A DNA stretch of 45,026 nucleotides from the NCBI GenBank assembly GCA_002793035.1, contig PFPL01000006.1:1-45026 (forward strand). The letters run 5' to 3'. The position numbers and the translations under genes were made by a program. The first letter of the stretch is position 1. Each line of letters begins with the position of its first letter. The notes below the pieces were generated by a model. The model had not been told where the DNA came from. It saw nothing but the letters and a program-made list of their open reading frames with translations, and searched no databases. Below, in pieces: positions 8,947-17,519 of this stretch. This DNA is from Candidatus Magasanikbacteria bacterium CG_4_10_14_0_2_um_filter_33_14. Lineage in GTDB: Bacteria; Patescibacteriota; Patescibacteriia; Magasanikbacterales; UBA922.

Positions 8947-10077
8947 TTATTTAGCTAAAATTTCCAAAAATTCTTGAGCTGTTTTATCCCAAGAAAATTT
9001 ATTATCTTTATATTTATAATTTTTTTTATCTTTATTATTGAATGCTTCCAAAAGAGCAGCTTTTAATTCTAAAATATTATGAGGATTTATAAAATAAATA
9101 CCCGTATCAGAAATTTCTGGCAAAGACGAACGATTGCTTGTAACGACAGGCAAATCAGACTGGACAGCTTCTAAAACAGGAAAGCCGAATCCCTCATACA
9201 GACTTGGATAGACAAAAATTTCTGACATTTTATACAACGAAGGTTTGTCTTCTGCATCGACATAACCAATATAATTCACTCCCCTCGTTTCATCTATTTT
9301 TTTTATAATCTTATCATATTTCCAACCTCTATTTCCTGCTATCACCAGATGAATTTTTTTGTTGATAAAATTAGATTTGAAATAAGCCTCTATCAATGAC
9401 AAAATATTTTTACGTGGTTCGAGAGTACCTAAGAAAAAAATAAATTTTTCTGGTAAATCATATTTTTTTTGCAATTTTTTTCTATCAAAATCATTATTTA
9501 TATTTTGTAAAAAACTTTTACTAATACCTGGATACAATACTCTGACAGCATTTGGATTCAGATGATAGATATCCACCAAATCATGTTTGGTATTATGTGA
9601 TGGTGTAAAAACAAAGTGAGCATTGTGTGCCAAAAATTTTGGATCTATCAATTTGTGCCAAAGCAACATTTTTTTACTAAAACAATTTGGTAAAAACTCA
9701 AAACTAAGATCATGAATTGTCAAAATGTGTTTTATTTCTTTTGACAAATTTATAAAATTTATGTTTGGTGAAAACCAATAATCTATTTTATCTAATTTTT
9801 TTGTAGATTTTTTTTGAACCAATTTATCTAATTTGAAAATTTTTAGAAGAAGTAAAAGATTAAAAATCTTATTAGGAAATTTTGTAGCTACAAAATGAAC
9901 ATTTTCTTGTGACCAATTTGGCAAAAAAGTTTCAACATCTTTGAAAGAATTATAAAATAAAAAATAATTATTTTCTTTGTCTATATGAAATAAACTATCC
10001 AAAAGCTCGTAAGTATATTCACCTACTCCTGTACGTTTTTTTTCAGTCAGACTACGGATGTCTATGACAATGTTCAT
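8947..10077 (-). CDS. GT4-family glycosyltransferase
   Basis: 376 residues from ATG at 10077 (MNIVIDIRSLTEKKRTGVGE). A TTG 33 bases upstream is in frame, but the extra residues would be encoded by an intergenic repeat and the ATG begins at the usual place for the family. GT-B fold: the acceptor half carries the DIRSL...GVGEYTYELL loop; the donor half carries KFIFFLGTLEPRKNILSLIE and PSLYEGFGFPVLEA. Paralogous to the downstream gene at 7832 and likely acts on the same glycan chain. Substrates unknown. Confidence 0.92.
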   Translation of the reverse strand: MNIVIDIRSLTEKKRTGVGEYTYELLDSLFHIDKENNYFLFYNSFKDVETFLPNWSQENVHFVATKFPNKIFNLLLLLKIFKLDKLVQKKSTKKLDKIDYWFSPNINFINLSKEIKHILTIHDLSFEFLPNCFSKKMLLWHKLIDPKFLAHNAHFVFTPSHNTKHDLVDIYHLNPNAVRVLYPGISKSFLQNINNDFDRKKLQKKYDLPEKFIFFLGTLEPRKNILSLIEAYFKSNFINKKIHLVIAGNRGWKYDKIIKKIDETRGVNYIGYVDAEDKPSLYKMSEIFVYPSLYEGFGFPVLEAVQSDLPVVTSNRSSLPEISDTGIYFINPHNILELKAALLEAFNNKDKKNYKYKDNKFSWDKTAQEFLEILAK

Positions 10078-10088
10078 AATATAAATAA

Positions 10089-10170
10089 TTTTCAATTTAG
10101 AAATTATCAATTTTCAAACAATTTAAAATTTCTAAATTAAAAAATTGTTTTAAAATTAAAAATTGAAAAT
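10089..10170. repeat. A+T-rich palindromic intergenic repeat (copy A)
   Basis: Arms 10109-10124 and 10142-10157 are complementary at 15 of 16 positions. The 22 bases at 10103-10124 match the reverse complement of 16030-16051 (copy B, upstream of thrS) at 21 of 22 positions. The flanks show a ~7-base periodicity (units ending AAAAT). It fills the gap between two glycosyltransferase genes; there is no T-run typical of a terminator. Confidence 0.7.
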
Positions 10171-10179
10171 TCCAAAATT

Positions 10180-11295
10180 TTATAAATCGCATCTATTCAT
10201 CTCAGACAAAAATTTAAGATAATTATCATCAACATAATGCTTTACCTTATCTTTAAAAATCTTTACATCAAATTTACTCGCATGTGCCCGGATCTTTTCA
10301 CTATCCCAAGAATACTTATCAAAATCCAAAACTATATCAAAAAGTGTCTCCCAATCTTGCTTGTAAAAGAAAAGACCTGTAACACCCGAAATAACAGTCT
10401 CGGTCACACCACCAAAACCATAGGCAATCACAGGGCGTCCTGCTGCCATAGCTTCTATAGGAGTAATACCAAAATCTTCTACTTGAGGATTGATAAAAGC
10501 TTTGGCTTTACTCAAAATCTCAGCTTTCTGTTTGTCAGAAATTCTACCCAAAAATTCAATATTTGGTTTAGCCAATTTCTTCAGTTTTTCCAAAGCTGGT
10601 CCATCTCCATAAATTTTTAAATTGAAACCCAAACGATTGAAAGCTTGAATTATCAAATCAAAACGCTTGTAATTGACAATGCGTCCACCAGCTACAAAAT
10701 AATCACCAACTTCTTGACTGATAAAAAACTCATCCAAATCTACAGGCGGATGAATAACATCACTTGTACGACGATAATATTTTTTTATTCTTTTATAAAC
10801 AGTATGCGAGTTGGCTATAAAATTGTCCACTCTATCTACACTATTTCTATCCCAAATACGCAATTTATGTAAAAGACGTGGTAAAAATAATTTTACAAAA
10901 AAATTATATTTCAAATCTTGAATATATTCATGTGTATCCGACCAAAGATAACGAGTAGGTGTATGACAATAAGAAACATGCAAACCATCTTCCTTGGTAA
11001 GTATCCCTTTGGAAAAAGCACTTGTTGAAGAAAGTACAACATCGAATTCACTAAGGTCATACCTCTCTGTCGCAATTGGCATGAGTGGCAAATACCATTG
11101 ATATTTATTTTTTACAAAAGGAAATTTGGCCAAAAAAGATTGTCTTATATCAGCATCTACAAAACCTTTTATTTTGTTTTTATCATAAAACAAAACAAAA
11201 ATTGGCGCTTCAGGCCAAATTTCATGAAACGCTTTTAAAACTCTTTCTGCTCCCCCATCCTGCGACAGATAATCATGTACTAATGCTATCTTCAT
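10180..11295 (-). CDS. GT4-family glycosyltransferase (WbaZ/mannosyltransferase-like)
   Basis: 371 residues. Opening MKIALVHDYLSQDGGAERVL is the family's N-terminal loop; SYCHTPTRYLWSDTHEYI and FIANSHTVYKRIKKYY follow, as in O-antigen mannosyltransferases of the WbaZ type. The donor domain carries YFVAGGRIVNYKRFDLIIQA and INPQVEDFGITPIEAMAAGR. It lies 2 bases after the priming phosphotransferase gene, so it likely adds the next sugar. The mannose specificity is by resemblance only. Confidence 0.92.
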   Translation of the reverse strand: MKIALVHDYLSQDGGAERVLKAFHEIWPEAPIFVLFYDKNKIKGFVDADIRQSFLAKFPFVKNKYQWYLPLMPIATERYDLSEFDVVLSSTSAFSKGILTKEDGLHVSYCHTPTRYLWSDTHEYIQDLKYNFFVKLFLPRLLHKLRIWDRNSVDRVDNFIANSHTVYKRIKKYYRRTSDVIHPPVDLDEFFISQEVGDYFVAGGRIVNYKRFDLIIQAFNRLGFNLKIYGDGPALEKLKKLAKPNIEFLGRISDKQKAEILSKAKAFINPQVEDFGITPIEAMAAGRPVIAYGFGGVTETVISGVTGLFFYKQDWETLFDIVLDFDKYSWDSEKIRAHASKFDVKIFKDKVKHYVDDNYLKFLSEMNRCDL

Positions 11296-11297
11296 AA

Positions 11298-12716
11298 TTA
11301 CAAAGCTTTTCTTTTTCTAAATAAAATGAAAGGTGTTTTTATAAAAATAATAAAATCCAAATATAAACTCCAATTTTCAGTATAAAAAATATCCAATTTC
11401 ATTTCTTCTTCAAAGGACAAATCACTACGTCCAGAAATCTGTGAAAGTCCTGTAATACCAGGTTTCAAGACGAAAACATCAGGATAATCTCCTGCATACT
11501 TTTCTACTTCACGTGGTTGATGAGGACGTGGTCCTACTATACTCATATTTCCCATCAAGACATTGAAAAACTGTGGTAATTCGTCAATACTAGCTCGGCG
11601 AATAAATCTACCAAAGCGAGTCACTCGTGGATCATTTTCAATTTTATAAATTGGACCTTGCTTACTGCCATTTTTAAGGATAAGTTCTTTTTCTTTTTGT
11701 TCAGCTTCTTGTCCTGAATTTCCAAATTGACTACCTGTCGAATCTTTTTGGTACATAGAACGAAATTTGAGAGTAAAAAATTTACTACCACGAATACCTA
11801 CTCTTTCATTTTTATAAATTACAGGTCGACCTGTTTCTAACAAAATTATAAGAGCAGTCAAAAGCATGATAGGACTTATCAATATAATAATAAGCAAACT
11901 CATTACAATATCAAAAATTCTTTTAGCAATACGTCCCCAACCATCGAGTGGGGTTTTTTTGAGTTCAACGATAGGCACACCTGCCAAAGTATAAATATTC
12001 ACATTGCTAGAATACGTAGCAAACATATCCGCTGAATATTTGAACACGATATGATGTAAATCACAAAATTGTTTGGCTTGCAAACTTTCTTTTTCATTTG
12101 CACGAGGATTTACAAAAATAATTTCATTTAAATTCAATTGCAAAAGTTCTTTGTCTATTTTTTTACTAAAATTTTCATAAGTCTTCAAAACTTTATAACC
12201 AAGTCTAGGATTGTTTTCCAAAGAGGACACTACACTTTCAAAAATTTCTCCAGAACCAATCACAACTACCCGACGCAAACCAAAACCTAATCGATACAAC
12301 AATGACTTAATTCCTCTAATAAAAAATCTACCAATCATGACATACAACATAGCAAAAGCCCAACTAGAAATAATCAAAAATCTAGAATCAAACAAAGTCC
12401 CAGAGATAACAATATAAAGAGCCGTAATAGAAAGACCAATAAAACACGCAAAGATTACTTTCATCAAATCTTTGGCAAAACGACGATTTGGATCCACTGA
12501 ATATAACCCCAATAGAGCAAATACGAACATCCACACCAAAGCAAAAATCATTACAATATTTATAAAATCTCCCAAATGTAACCCAAAAGTGACCGGTTTT
12601 ATAGCCACAGCCCACGCACTAAAACGCAAAAAATAAGCACTAAAACCAGCCAAAACAAGCATCAAAAAGTCAATTGGCACTTGGATTAACACAAGTAATA
12701 TTTCCGAGCGTTTCAT
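11298..12716 (-). CDS. Exopolysaccharide polyprenyl glycosylphosphotransferase (WcaJ/WbaP class)
   Basis: 472 residues. Residues 1-~150 hold four to five membrane helices; residues ~150-255 form a Rossmann-like CoA-binding-type domain ([17 protein letters not shown]); a further membrane helix ([19 protein letters not shown]) leads into the bacterial sugar transferase domain with [26 protein letters not shown], and [17 protein letters not shown]. These proteins transfer a sugar-1-phosphate to undecaprenyl phosphate and start a lipid-linked glycan. It heads a four-gene operon with three GT4 enzymes and has its own promoter. Confidence 0.95.
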   Translation of the reverse strand: MKRSEILLVLIQVPIDFLMLVLAGFSAYFLRFSAWAVAIKPVTFGLHLGDFINIVMIFALVWMFVFALLGLYSVDPNRRFAKDLMKVIFACFIGLSITALYIVISGTLFDSRFLIISSWAFAMLYVMIGRFFIRGIKSLLYRLGFGLRRVVVIGSGEIFESVVSSLENNPRLGYKVLKTYENFSKKIDKELLQLNLNEIIFVNPRANEKESLQAKQFCDLHHIVFKYSADMFATYSSNVNIYTLAGVPIVELKKTPLDGWGRIAKRIFDIVMSLLIIILISPIMLLTALIILLETGRPVIYKNERVGIRGSKFFTLKFRSMYQKDSTGSQFGNSGQEAEQKEKELILKNGSKQGPIYKIENDPRVTRFGRFIRRASIDELPQFFNVLMGNMSIVGPRPHQPREVEKYAGDYPDVFVLKPGITGLSQISGRSDLSFEEEMKLDIFYTENWSLYLDFIIFIKTPFILFRKRKAL

Positions 12717-12744
12717 AATTTATTTAGCTAATAAATATAAGTAA

Positions 12745-12773
12745 ATAATAGCTTAATTTTGCCAATTAGTCAA
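12745..12773 (-). promoter_or_regulatory. Sigma70-type promoter of the polysaccharide operon
   Basis: Minus strand: TTGACT (12768-12773), 17-base spacer, TATTAT (12745-12750). Predicted start near 12738, about 22 bases before the ATG. Short inverted AGCTA/TAGCT arms overlap the -10 and the leader. Confidence 0.65.
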
Positions 12774-12826
12774 ACTAAAAAAATTATTTTTGTTTAGATT
12801 AATAACCTAAATTTTTATAATTTTAA

Positions 12827-12854
12827 TAAAAAAAACACCTTATTTATAAAGATG
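12827..12854 (-). terminator. rnpB: Terminator of rnpB
   Basis: On the minus strand CATCTT and AAGGTG (6 bp, one G-U) close a 7-base loop and are followed by eight or nine T. It begins ten bases after the 3' end of the RNase P RNA. Confidence 0.65.
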
Positions 12855-12863
12855 ATTTTAATT

Positions 12864-13327
12864 GTTCATTCTACATTTATAAGCCGAATTCTGTAATCTC
12901 GATAAATCGAGACGATGATCATTTATCTAGATCGATAATTACTTACCGATTCAAACGAACCAACTTTTCCAGGCTCCGCATACGCTACGCCTGATAAACT
13001 ACTTTTAGTTTACCTGGCGTAGCGTAGCGTAGCAAGGCTGCTCTTTCTTCAGGTAGGGTTTACCACGACATCTCATCACTGAGAGTCGAAGCTTGTAACC
13101 ATTTATCTCGAGAGTAAATGATATCAAACTACTTTTCACCTTTTATCCCGACAAGTCGGGACTAGTATAGTCTCTGTGGCACTTTCCCGCCCAATATCTT
13201 TACAGATAAAGAGGGTGGACGTTATCCACTACCTTTTTCCCCACCCTTCGAGAAGGGTGTGGGGAAGCTCGGACTTTCCTCCCAGCCTCTCAAGAGAGAC
13301 TAGGCGATCATCAAATGTACAATGAAC
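12864..13327 (-). ncRNA. rnpB: RNase P RNA (M1 RNA)
   Basis: Contains the two hallmark segments on the minus strand: GAGGAAAGTCCGAGC (P4 5' side) and ACAGAATTCGGCTTA (P4 3' side). The ends pair: the 15 bases at 13313-13327 and 12864-12878 are complementary at 14 of 15 positions, forming P1. GGTAAACCC (L15, the tRNA-CCA contact) is also present. About 464 nt, rather long; the arm after L15 (P16/P17 position) is a long G+C-rich hairpin with a tandem GCTAC repeat. Hairpins with CCCGAC/GTCGGG and CTCGAT/ATCGAG fill other peripheral stems. It is the catalytic RNA that matures tRNA 5' ends. The predicted transcription start coincides with the P1 5' end. Confidence 0.95.
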
Positions 13328-13333
13328 AGGCTA

Positions 13334-13362
13334 AATATAGCACAAAACAGCTCCTTTGTCAA
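13334..13362 (-). promoter_or_regulatory. rnpB: Strong promoter of rnpB
   Basis: Minus strand: TTGACA (13357-13362), 17-base spacer, TATATT (13334-13339). Predicted start at about 13327, exactly where the P1 helix begins, which supports both calls. It lies just after the riboflavin synthase stop codon. Confidence 0.85.
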
Positions 13363-13393
13363 TATAAAAATGCTAATTTATCTATCCTAAAAT

Positions 13394-14020
13394 CTATTTA
13401 TTTTTGTCTAAATATTGAGGTAAAAGACGCTCTAAAGTATCCACAATAACTCTTGTTTGTTGATCTACTTCCACATTTACCATATCACCCACAGTTTTGA
13501 AACCAAAAGTTGTTCTAGACAATGTTTCAGGTATGAACCATACTTTCAAAGTTTCTTTGTCAAAATCGGCATCTACAACTGTCAAACTAGCCCCATCTAA
13601 AGCAATAAATCCTTTATCAAAAACATACTTGGACAATCTTTCTGGCAACTGAAAAGTGACTACATGATTGTTTTCCAATTCCTCTATCGCAATTATTTTG
13701 GCCATACCATGAACATGACCAGAAATAATATGTCCACCTATTTCTGCTCCTTCAGTAGAAGAACGTTCTATATTTACTTTTTGTCCTACTTTTAGACTAC
13801 TTATAGTAGTCTTGGACAAAGTTTCTTGCATGGCGTCAAAGAAAACTTCATTTTCTAAAACCTTGGTAACAGTAAAACAAACACCATCAATAGATACACT
13901 AGCCCCTGTTTGTAAATTTTTTAGAATTTCTGGTGTAAATATTATTGAAAAACTAGTAAGTCCTGGAGCATTACTTACACTTTTTACTGGTAAATAATTT
14001 TGAATAATTCCTGTATACAT
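13394..14020 (-). CDS. ribE: Riboflavin synthase, alpha subunit
   Basis: 208 residues, the normal length for two tandem lumazine-binding barrels plus a C-terminal helix. MYTGII start, Ser41 and Cys48 (SIDGVCFTVT), His102 (GGHIISGHVHG), Ser145 (ALDGASLTVV) and Asp186 (NVEVDQQTR) correspond to the known catalytic and binding positions, so an active enzyme is expected rather than a lumazine protein. It dismutates two 6,7-dimethyl-8-ribityllumazine to riboflavin. No ribD, ribBA or ribH lies in the window and no FMN riboswitch precedes it. Own promoter 33 bases upstream; rnpB follows with its own promoter. Confidence 0.93.
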   Translation of the reverse strand: MYTGIIQNYLPVKSVSNAPGLTSFSIIFTPEILKNLQTGASVSIDGVCFTVTKVLENEVFFDAMQETLSKTTISSLKVGQKVNIERSSTEGAEIGGHIISGHVHGMAKIIAIEELENNHVVTFQLPERLSKYVFDKGFIALDGASLTVVDADFDKETLKVWFIPETLSRTTFGFKTVGDMVNVEVDQQTRVIVDTLERLLPQYLDKNK

Positions 14021-14052
14021 ATTTTACTTAAAAGATTAAAACCTATATTAAT

Positions 14053-14081
14053 ATAGTACTTGTCAAAAATTACTTTGTCAA
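14053..14081 (-). promoter_or_regulatory. ribE: Promoter of riboflavin synthase gene
   Basis: Minus strand: TTGACA (14076-14081), 17-base spacer, TACTAT (14053-14058). Predicted start near 14046, about 26 bases before the ATG at 14020, leaving no room for a riboswitch. Confidence 0.6.
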
Positions 14082-14098
14082 ACTGTCAAAAATAAAGT

Positions 14099-14128
14099 CA
14101 AAAAACCACTCAAGCAAGAGTGGTTTTT
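14099..14128 (-). terminator. thrS: Terminator of thrS
   Basis: AACCACTC and GAGTGGTT form an 8-bp stem with a 6-base loop, followed on the minus strand by TTTTTT. It sits 17 bases after the thrS stop codon and separates thrS from ribE. Confidence 0.85.
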
Positions 14129-14144
14129 CTTTCTACTTTATTTT

Positions 14145-15944
14145 TTATGATTTTCTATCATCATTTTCTTCTTTTACTTTTTTCATAAAATCTTCTTTAC
14201 TCATACTAATTTGTTCTTCTTGACCAAAGATTCTAATTTGCCAATCTTCACCTGATAATTCTTTATCACCTACAACAACCACATAAGGAGTTTTTTGTTT
14301 GGAAGCATTTCTGATTTTTTTACCAACAGTTTCGTCAGCTTCATCAATACTGATACGAAGACCTATGGCTTCAAACTCTTCTACAAGCTTTCTTGCACCT
14401 TCTACATGTTTTTCTGAAACTGGCACAAAATGTACTTGATAAGGTGAAAGCCAGACAGGAAAAGCTCCCGCATAATGTTCAATCAAAAATCCTACCATAC
14501 GTTCATGAGTACTAAGAGGTGCACGATGAATACAAATAGGAGTTTTTTCTTGTCCATCTTTATCGATATAAGTAAGGTCAAATCTAGCAGGTACTGCAAA
14601 ATCAAGTTGGTTGGTAGCCAATGTAAACTCACGACCAATCACAGACCAAATTTGTACATCAATTTTTGGTCCATAAAAAGCTGCTTCATTTTCTACTTCT
14701 ACAAAAGGAACATTCAAATGAACCAGTGCTTTACGAACTTGTTCTTCTGTCTTTATCCAAAGTTCTGGTTCGTTGACATATTTTTTGCCAAGACCTTCTG
14801 TTGAATGTTTGGATAAACGCATCTGATATTTTTCAATTCCAAATATTTTGAAATAATAAAGATATAGTTCAATAACTTTTTTGAATTCCGCTTCAAACTG
14901 TTCCTCTGTACAGTAAATATGTGCATCATTCATTTTCATAGAACGAACTCTCATAATTCCAAACAAAGAACCAGAGTCTTCATAACGATAACAGTGTCCA
15001 TATTCAGCCAGACGAAGAGGCAAATCACGATAACTCTTTGGAGTAGCTGCAAAAATTTTGTGATGATGAGGACAGTTCATGGCTTTTAGATAATATTTTT
15101 CATTATCCATTTCCATTGGAGGAAACATACTCTCAGCATAATAAGGCAAATGTCCAGAACGTAAATACAAAGCCTCTTTGGCAATATGAGGGCTACCTAC
15201 TCTTTTATAACCTTGTTTATTTTCCATTTCTTTGGCCAAATTTTCTAAAGCATCAGTAATTACAGTTCCCTTTGGTAACCAAAGAGGTAACCCTGGACCA
15301 ACTTCTTCATCAAAAGCAAATAATTCAAGCTCAGTACCTATTTTACGGTGATCACGTTTTTCAGCTTCTTCCATCATATGGAAATACTGCGCCATTTGAT
15401 CTTTGGTTTCAAAACAAACGCCATACACACGTTGAAGTTGTGGATTGTTAGCATCCCCTCTCCAATAAGCTCCCGCAATCTTAGTCAATTTGAAAACCTT
15501 GATTTCTTTTGTACTTTCTACGTGAGGACCACGACAAAGATCTGTGAAATTTCCAGTCTTATAGACTGAAACATTTTCGACAGAGCCTCCGACATCTTGC
15601 AATTCTTCTTCACTCATTTTGGTTGTACCTCTTTCTTTCAAATCTTTTAAAAGTGAAACTTTGTAGTCTTGATTCATACTAGCAAAAAGACTAATAGCCT
15701 CATCGATTGGCATCTCTTGTCTTTCAAAAGGAATGTTTTGTTTGATGAGGTGTTCTGCTTTCTTTTGAATATTTTTCAAATCAGCATCACTAAGAGTAGT
15801 ATCCAAATCTACATCATAAAAAAATCCATTTTCGACCACAGGTCCCACACCAAATTTAGCATTTGGGTAAAGCTCTTTGATGGCAGCTGCCACCACATGC
15901 GCACAAGAGTGACGCATCTTCTCCAAGTTATTTTGTTCTGACAT
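14145..15944 (-). CDS. thrS: Threonyl-tRNA synthetase (without TGS domain)
   Basis: 599 residues, shorter than the usual ~640 because the N-terminal TGS domain is absent; the protein opens directly with the editing domain HxxxH (H12-SCA-H16) and keeps the second editing motif around TDLCRGPH. The class II core shows motif 1 region, zinc-binding NCPHHHKIF, motif 2 (RYEDSGSLFGIMRVRSMKM, NDAHIYC) and motif 3 (HRAPLSTHERMVGFLIEH); the C-terminal anticodon-binding domain begins near PYQVHFVPVSE. It charges tRNA-Thr and clears Ser-tRNA-Thr. Expression is controlled by the T-box attenuator directly upstream. Confidence 0.97.
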   Translation of the reverse strand: MSEQNNLEKMRHSCAHVVAAAIKELYPNAKFGVGPVVENGFFYDVDLDTTLSDADLKNIQKKAEHLIKQNIPFERQEMPIDEAISLFASMNQDYKVSLLKDLKERGTTKMSEEELQDVGGSVENVSVYKTGNFTDLCRGPHVESTKEIKVFKLTKIAGAYWRGDANNPQLQRVYGVCFETKDQMAQYFHMMEEAEKRDHRKIGTELELFAFDEEVGPGLPLWLPKGTVITDALENLAKEMENKQGYKRVGSPHIAKEALYLRSGHLPYYAESMFPPMEMDNEKYYLKAMNCPHHHKIFAATPKSYRDLPLRLAEYGHCYRYEDSGSLFGIMRVRSMKMNDAHIYCTEEQFEAEFKKVIELYLYYFKIFGIEKYQMRLSKHSTEGLGKKYVNEPELWIKTEEQVRKALVHLNVPFVEVENEAAFYGPKIDVQIWSVIGREFTLATNQLDFAVPARFDLTYIDKDGQEKTPICIHRAPLSTHERMVGFLIEHYAGAFPVWLSPYQVHFVPVSEKHVEGARKLVEEFEAIGLRISIDEADETVGKKIRNASKQKTPYVVVVGDKELSGEDWQIRIFGQEEQISMSKEDFMKKVKEENDDRKS

Positions 15945-15956
15945 ACAATTGTATTT

Positions 15957-16068
15957 AATTTTACAATTTTAAATTTTAAATTTTCAAACAATTCATTAAT
16001 TTTTAAATTTCAAAAATTAGTTCATTTTAAAATTGTTTGGAAATTGATAATTGAAAATTTGTGAATTA
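15957..16068. repeat. A+T-rich palindromic intergenic repeat (copy B)
   Basis: Arms 15979-15993 and 16031-16045 are complementary at 14 of 15 positions. 22 bases at 16030-16051 match copy A (10103-10124) in inverted orientation at 21 positions. It lies between the attenuator T-run and the thrS start, so it is transcribed as part of the thrS leader when the attenuator is open. Confidence 0.7.
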
Positions 16069-16071
16069 ATT

Positions 16072-16122
16072 AAAAAACCCCGATAAACAAACTTAACAGA
16101 CAATTAAATTTATTTATCGGGG
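16072..16122 (-). terminator. thrS: T-box attenuator terminator
   Basis: CCCCGATAAA at 16113-16122 (minus strand) pairs with TTTATCGGGG at 16078-16087, followed by TTTTTT (16072-16077). A classic intrinsic terminator between the T-box and thrS. Confidence 0.88.
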
Positions 16123-16296
16123 CCAAAGATAATCATTATCTTTTTGGCGGTTCCACCCGCAATTTTTACTTTTTATTTTTTGTCGCACAAGCACGCTAGA
16201 GTGGTACCATGTAATCTTTTATCCAAGAAAGCTTGCAGTCTAAGGCTTTCTCTCCCTAATGAACAAAGTATCTACTGGGCTGTTTCTAACTCAACA
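16072..16296 (-). promoter_or_regulatory. thrS: T-box leader (tRNA-Thr sensing) of thrS
   Basis: The minus strand carries the T-box GGGTGGAACCGCC (16146-16158). An antiterminator can form as CGGG, bulge TGGAACC, GCCAAA on one side with TTTGGC then CCCG on the other; the same CCCCG is the 5' side of the downstream terminator, so the two exclude each other. UGG followed by A in the bulge would pair with a tRNA ending in UCCA, i.e. discriminator U. A Stem I-like region with AGTA and AG-rich bulge sequences (AGGGAGAG) lies upstream, and an ACC (Thr codon) sits in GGTACCACT as a candidate specifier. Estimated transcript start is 16296. The specifier placement is the least certain part. Confidence 0.87.
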
Positions 16297-16302
16297 GTTA
16301 TT

Positions 16303-16331
16303 AGCTTATCTTATTTATAAAATCTTGTCAA
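16303..16331 (-). promoter_or_regulatory. thrS: Promoter of the T-box/thrS unit
   Basis: Minus strand: TTGACA (16326-16331) begins one base after the upstream stop codon; 17 bases on is TAAGCT (16303-16308), which keeps the key TA...T of a -10 box. Confidence 0.55.
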
Positions 16332-16332
16332 A

Positions 16333-17475
16333 TTATTGTACTTGTCTTATAGTAATTTCTACTTTACTAGCAACATGAGGTACTTCTCTAACCCAGGCAG
16401 GATGAAAGTTCATTTCTACACTACTAACATGAATCAAAGCCATAACATAACGACGAACTTCATCTTCAGTTTTACCATAAAACATTATTTTTTGTAATTC
16501 ACGACTATTTGGGTCCAAATCCACAAGTCCTGAATTGGTAACAGTCAATTTGGCAGTACCCTCTTCAAAATCATATTTACTCAAAACTACACTAGGTTCT
16601 TCACTAGCAGATTGCAAGACTTCACTATTATCCACAATATGTTTTTCAAGCATATCTTTTGAATAATTTTTAAGAGATTCTTCATCATAGAATACTCCCA
16701 CGACAGTCGCTTTACCCGTTACATTGAAACTACTTATTTCAGCACCCTGTTCTCCATCATTTTCAAAAGTATATTGTACTACATCAAAGAGACCTTTTTT
16801 ATCACTATTTTGTGTTCCCAACATTTCGATACCTTTTGTCTTCAAATCAGCCAAAAGACTATTTTGAGCATTTGTTAGATCTTCTTGACTAAAGACACCT
16901 ATAGTTTTTACACCACCTGTCATAATGGCTTCACTTTTAGCATAAATCAATTTTTGTTTAGCTTCGTTAAGACCTGGAATTGTAAAATTACTAGGACCAA
17001 TATTTCCACTTTCTCCTGCTTTGTCAGCATAGACTTCAGCTGTAACTTGTCCACCAGCAGGTACGGTTACACCAGATTTGAGACGGAAAAGTAATCCCTC
17101 AGGTGTCATAAAACGAGTAGTAGATATAAGTGGTTGTGCCGCACTTGAATCATTGATAATAATTAATTCTCCTGTAGCTATCGCATCTTCTGTTTTGTTA
17201 CCTTTTGGACTATAAGCTTTGCTCAATTCTACAAAAGTAGAAGTAACAAAACCTGAGACAATAGAGCTATCGTCATTTGGATTGATATCAATAACAGTAT
17301 TGACCTCTACAGGGTCTGCTTTTGTAACGATAGTAATTTCAGCTCTTTTGGAAGACATAAAAATAATTCCACCCAAAAGAACGATAGTAATTACTAAAAA
17401 AGTCAAAGCTACAAATTTGTAAAAACGAACAGGTTGTCCATAAGCACCACCTGTATTTAGTTGGTCACTAACCAT
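16333..17475 (-). CDS. Membrane-anchored protein with baseplate-J-like region
   Basis: 380 residues. One N-terminal membrane helix at ~26-46 (ALTFLVITIVLLGGIIFM) puts most of the protein outside the membrane (or in the envelope). Residues ~110-180 (RFMTPEGLLFRLKSGVTVPA, then QVTAEVYADKAGESGNIGPS) resemble the central Ig-like part of baseplate J/gp47 proteins; the rest is beta-rich without motifs I can name. No catalytic signature is visible. It follows the second GspE-type ATPase by 44 bases and is probably in the same operon. A structural envelope role is inference. Confidence 0.8.
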   Translation of the reverse strand: MVSDQLNTGGAYGQPVRFYKFVALTFLVITIVLLGGIIFMSSKRAEITIVTKADPVEVNTVIDINPNDDSSIVSGFVTSTFVELSKAYSPKGNKTEDAIATGELIIINDSSAAQPLISTTRFMTPEGLLFRLKSGVTVPAGGQVTAEVYADKAGESGNIGPSNFTIPGLNEAKQKLIYAKSEAIMTGGVKTIGVFSQEDLTNAQNSLLADLKTKGIEMLGTQNSDKKGLFDVVQYTFENDGEQGAEISSFNVTGKATVVGVFYDEESLKNYSKDMLEKHIVDNSEVLQSASEEPSVVLSKYDFEEGTAKLTVTNSGLVDLDPNSRELQKIMFYGKTEDEVRRYVMALIHVSSVEMNFHPAWVREVPHVASKVEITIRQVQ

Positions 17476-17519
17476 ATAAAATATTTTATTAGATATTATT
17501 TTTTATAAATAAATTTTTT

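Noticed and set aside
13970-14060. FMN riboswitch before ribE
   Set aside because: The leader is only about 26 bases and lacks the conserved RFN elements.
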